From positions 1 to 7,963 of the forward strand of contig USSR01000304.1 of NCBI GenBank assembly GCA_900557355.1: 7,963 bases of DNA, given 5' to 3'. Below the pieces are notes generated by a model. It saw only the letters and a list, made by a program, of their open reading frames with translations. It made no database searches and was not told where the DNA came from. Both the position numbers and the translations under genes were made by a program. This document shows positions 6,730 through 7,963 of this stretch, in pieces. Numbering within the stretch: the stretch's first letter is position 1; every line of letters starts with the position of its first letter. Source of the DNA: an uncultured Bacteroides sp. Its GTDB lineage: Bacteria; Bacteroidota; Bacteroidia; Bacteroidales; Bacteroidaceae.

Positions 6730-7963
6730 ATGTACCTAAGAAAATGTTTGGTTTTAGTTTATGGAGCCATGGTTATACCTTTCGTGGGTATATCTGCTGA
6801 TAATGTGAATGTGGCATTACACAAACCGGTAATAGCTTCTTCACAACAAAAAGAATTTCCTGCATCCAATGTAACCGACGGAATTATTTCGCGCAAATCT
6901 TCCTGGACAAGTGCCAAAGGCGCTCGTACCCCGCATATTCTGGATCTTAATTTGCAAAAATATTATGATATCGACAGGATAGTTATCTACACGGGAATTC
7001 CTGAACCGGAAAAGACGGAACAAGAGAAAGGACAAGCTCCCGGCTTCTGGGCGATGAAGAACTTCAAAATTCAGTATTGGGACGATGCAAACTGGACAGA
7101 CTTGCCTAATACGGAATGTACGGAGAACCGGTTGGATAAAATCGAATTTACATTTACCCCACAACTCACTACTTTCCAGCTTCGACTAATCTCTACTGAT
7201 GGGGAACCTGTTACCATCAATGAGTTTGAAGTATATGGCAAAGAAAAGAAAAATATGATTGTTCCTGTTATACAGAATGAATTGCCAGATAGAGTTCATA
7301 AAGAATTTCCTAAAGACATGCTTGTAACAGTCAATAAAGATGTAATAGGCAATACCATGAAATATGTAGCTTACAATCAAGGATATTATATGCCCGGTAG
7401 CAACATCTCAGGTTGGCTTGAATATTCTAATGTAAACAGTTTACGCGTATGGACATCCATGAATGATTACGTACCCGAAGAGGCAGTAAATTATCAGAAG
7501 AACTTGAATACACTAGAAGAGTTTGAAGCGTACAAACATGAATTACGAAGTAGTCCGGAAAAAAATAACTTCATCAAATGGAAACTGATTCTGGAAAGAT
7601 GCCGTAAGCAACAATTCTCCACCAATTCAATGGTGTTTGAATATGCTTTACTTGAATTGAAACGCTTGAACATAGATGTAGTCCTACAGATGAATTCAAC
7701 AGACTTTGACCATACATGGAGCAATAAATGGAAACAATGGCAACGCTTTTATGCCCTGGCATTTTACGCAGCCAAAACGGGTGACGTGACAATGTTCGCC
7801 ATGCAAAACGAACCTAATCACCGACATTCTGGTCCGATGAAAATCACACAATATGTAGATGCCATGAAAATTGTGTCAGATGCTATATATTGTGCTATAC
7901 AGGATGTAAACAAACTCTATGGGAAGCATCTGAAATCACGTTTTGTAAGTCCTGTCACAGCAG
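6730..7963 (+). CDS. Secreted discoidin-domain protein with a probable clan GH-A-type hydrolase domain, 5' part
   Basis: The frame is open from ATG 6730 to the window edge (411 complete codons, no stop), so the C-terminus is missing. A signal peptide covers 1-23 (cleavage after GISA|D) with no lipobox. Residues 24-173 look like an F5/8 type C (discoidin, CBM32-like) domain: ALHKPVIASS, ASNVTDG, SWTS, HILDLNL, YDIDRIVIY, and the closing strand INEFEVYG. Such domains usually bind sugars. From about 185 a different domain begins, with strands such as SLRVWTS (to 243) and IDVVLQMN (to 322), then TMFAMQNEPNH, where Glu361 sits in the Asn-Glu-Pro-Asn setting of a clan GH-A acid/base at the end of strand 4. 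The second catalytic Glu would be beyond the window. The YMPGSN...WLEYSNVNSLRVW and WQRFYALAFYAAKTGDV stretches remind me of GH86 agarases/porphyranases, but this is from memory and weak; GH39, GH30 or an unassigned family are alternatives. It starts 27 bp after the double esterase, so it probably shares its transcript. Confidence 0.85.
   Translation, partial: MYLRKCLVLVYGAMVIPFVGISADNVNVALHKPVIASSQQKEFPASNVTDGIISRKSSWTSAKGARTPHILDLNLQKYYDIDRIVIYTGIPEPEKTEQEKGQAPGFWAMKNFKIQYWDDANWTDLPNTECTENRLDKIEFTFTPQLTTFQLRLISTDGEPVTINEFEVYGKEKKNMIVPVIQNELPDRVHKEFPKDMLVTVNKDVIGNTMKYVAYNQGYYMPGSNISGWLEYSNVNSLRVWTSMNDYVPEEAVNYQKNLNTLEEFEAYKHELRSSPEKNNFIKWKLILERCRKQQFSTNSMVFEYALLELKRLNIDVVLQMNSTDFDHTWSNKWKQWQRFYALAFYAAKTGDVTMFAMQNEPNHRHSGPMKITQYVDAMKIVSDAIYCAIQDVNKLYGKHLKSRFVSPVTA

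Noticed and set aside
41..7792. Minus-strand open frames of 60-116 codons opposite the four genes
   Set aside because: Each lies wholly or almost wholly opposite a well-supported gene, has no recognisable domain, and has a composition expected of a shadow frame.
1..7963. tRNA, rRNA, CRISPR array, insertion sequence or direct repeats
   Set aside because: No regularly spaced repeats, transposase motifs or structured RNA signatures were seen; coding sequence occupies nearly all of the window.

Overview
The window looks like part of a carbohydrate-utilisation locus (a PUL-type region) from a gut-type Bacteroidota member, most likely Bacteroides or a close relative. The support is a hybrid two-component regulator (kinase, receiver and AraC-type DNA-binding domain in one chain) next to exported glycoside hydrolases and esterases. 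AT-rich, A-rich leaders without obvious Shine-Dalgarno sequences also fit. The genus is an inference.

Layout: four genes, all on the + strand, fill almost the whole window. (1) 2-1447 is the 3' part of a hybrid two-component system regulator whose sensor half lies upstream of the window. (2) 1481-4348 is a secreted GH2-like glycosidase with both catalytic glutamates. It has a reduced N-terminus, and a glutamine-amidotransferase-like domain follows the barrel. (3) 4444-6702 is a secreted protein with two SGNH-type carbohydrate esterase domains, a sialate O-acetylesterase-like half followed by a CE6-like half, each with a complete catalytic set. (4) 6730 to the window end is the 5' part of a secreted protein with a discoidin (F5/8 type C) like domain followed by a probable (beta/alpha)8 glycoside hydrolase with an Asn-Glu-Pro-Asn acid/base motif. 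It runs off the window.

The gaps are 33, 95 and 27 bp, so genes 2-4 are probably co-transcribed. The regulator may be in the same transcript, or a promoter may lie in its 3' end. A plausible working model is that the regulator senses a glycan fragment in the periplasm and switches on the enzymes. The double esterase would remove acyl (probably acetyl) groups and so expose the chain to the GH2-like enzyme and the discoidin-linked hydrolase. All three enzymes have ordinary signal peptides without a lipobox, which points to the periplasm rather than the cell surface. No SusC/SusD pair, sulfatase, transposase, RNA gene or CRISPR is visible here. The substrate cannot be named from this window. A weak resemblance of gene 4 to GH86-type agarases/porphyranases raises a red-algal galactan as one untested possibility.
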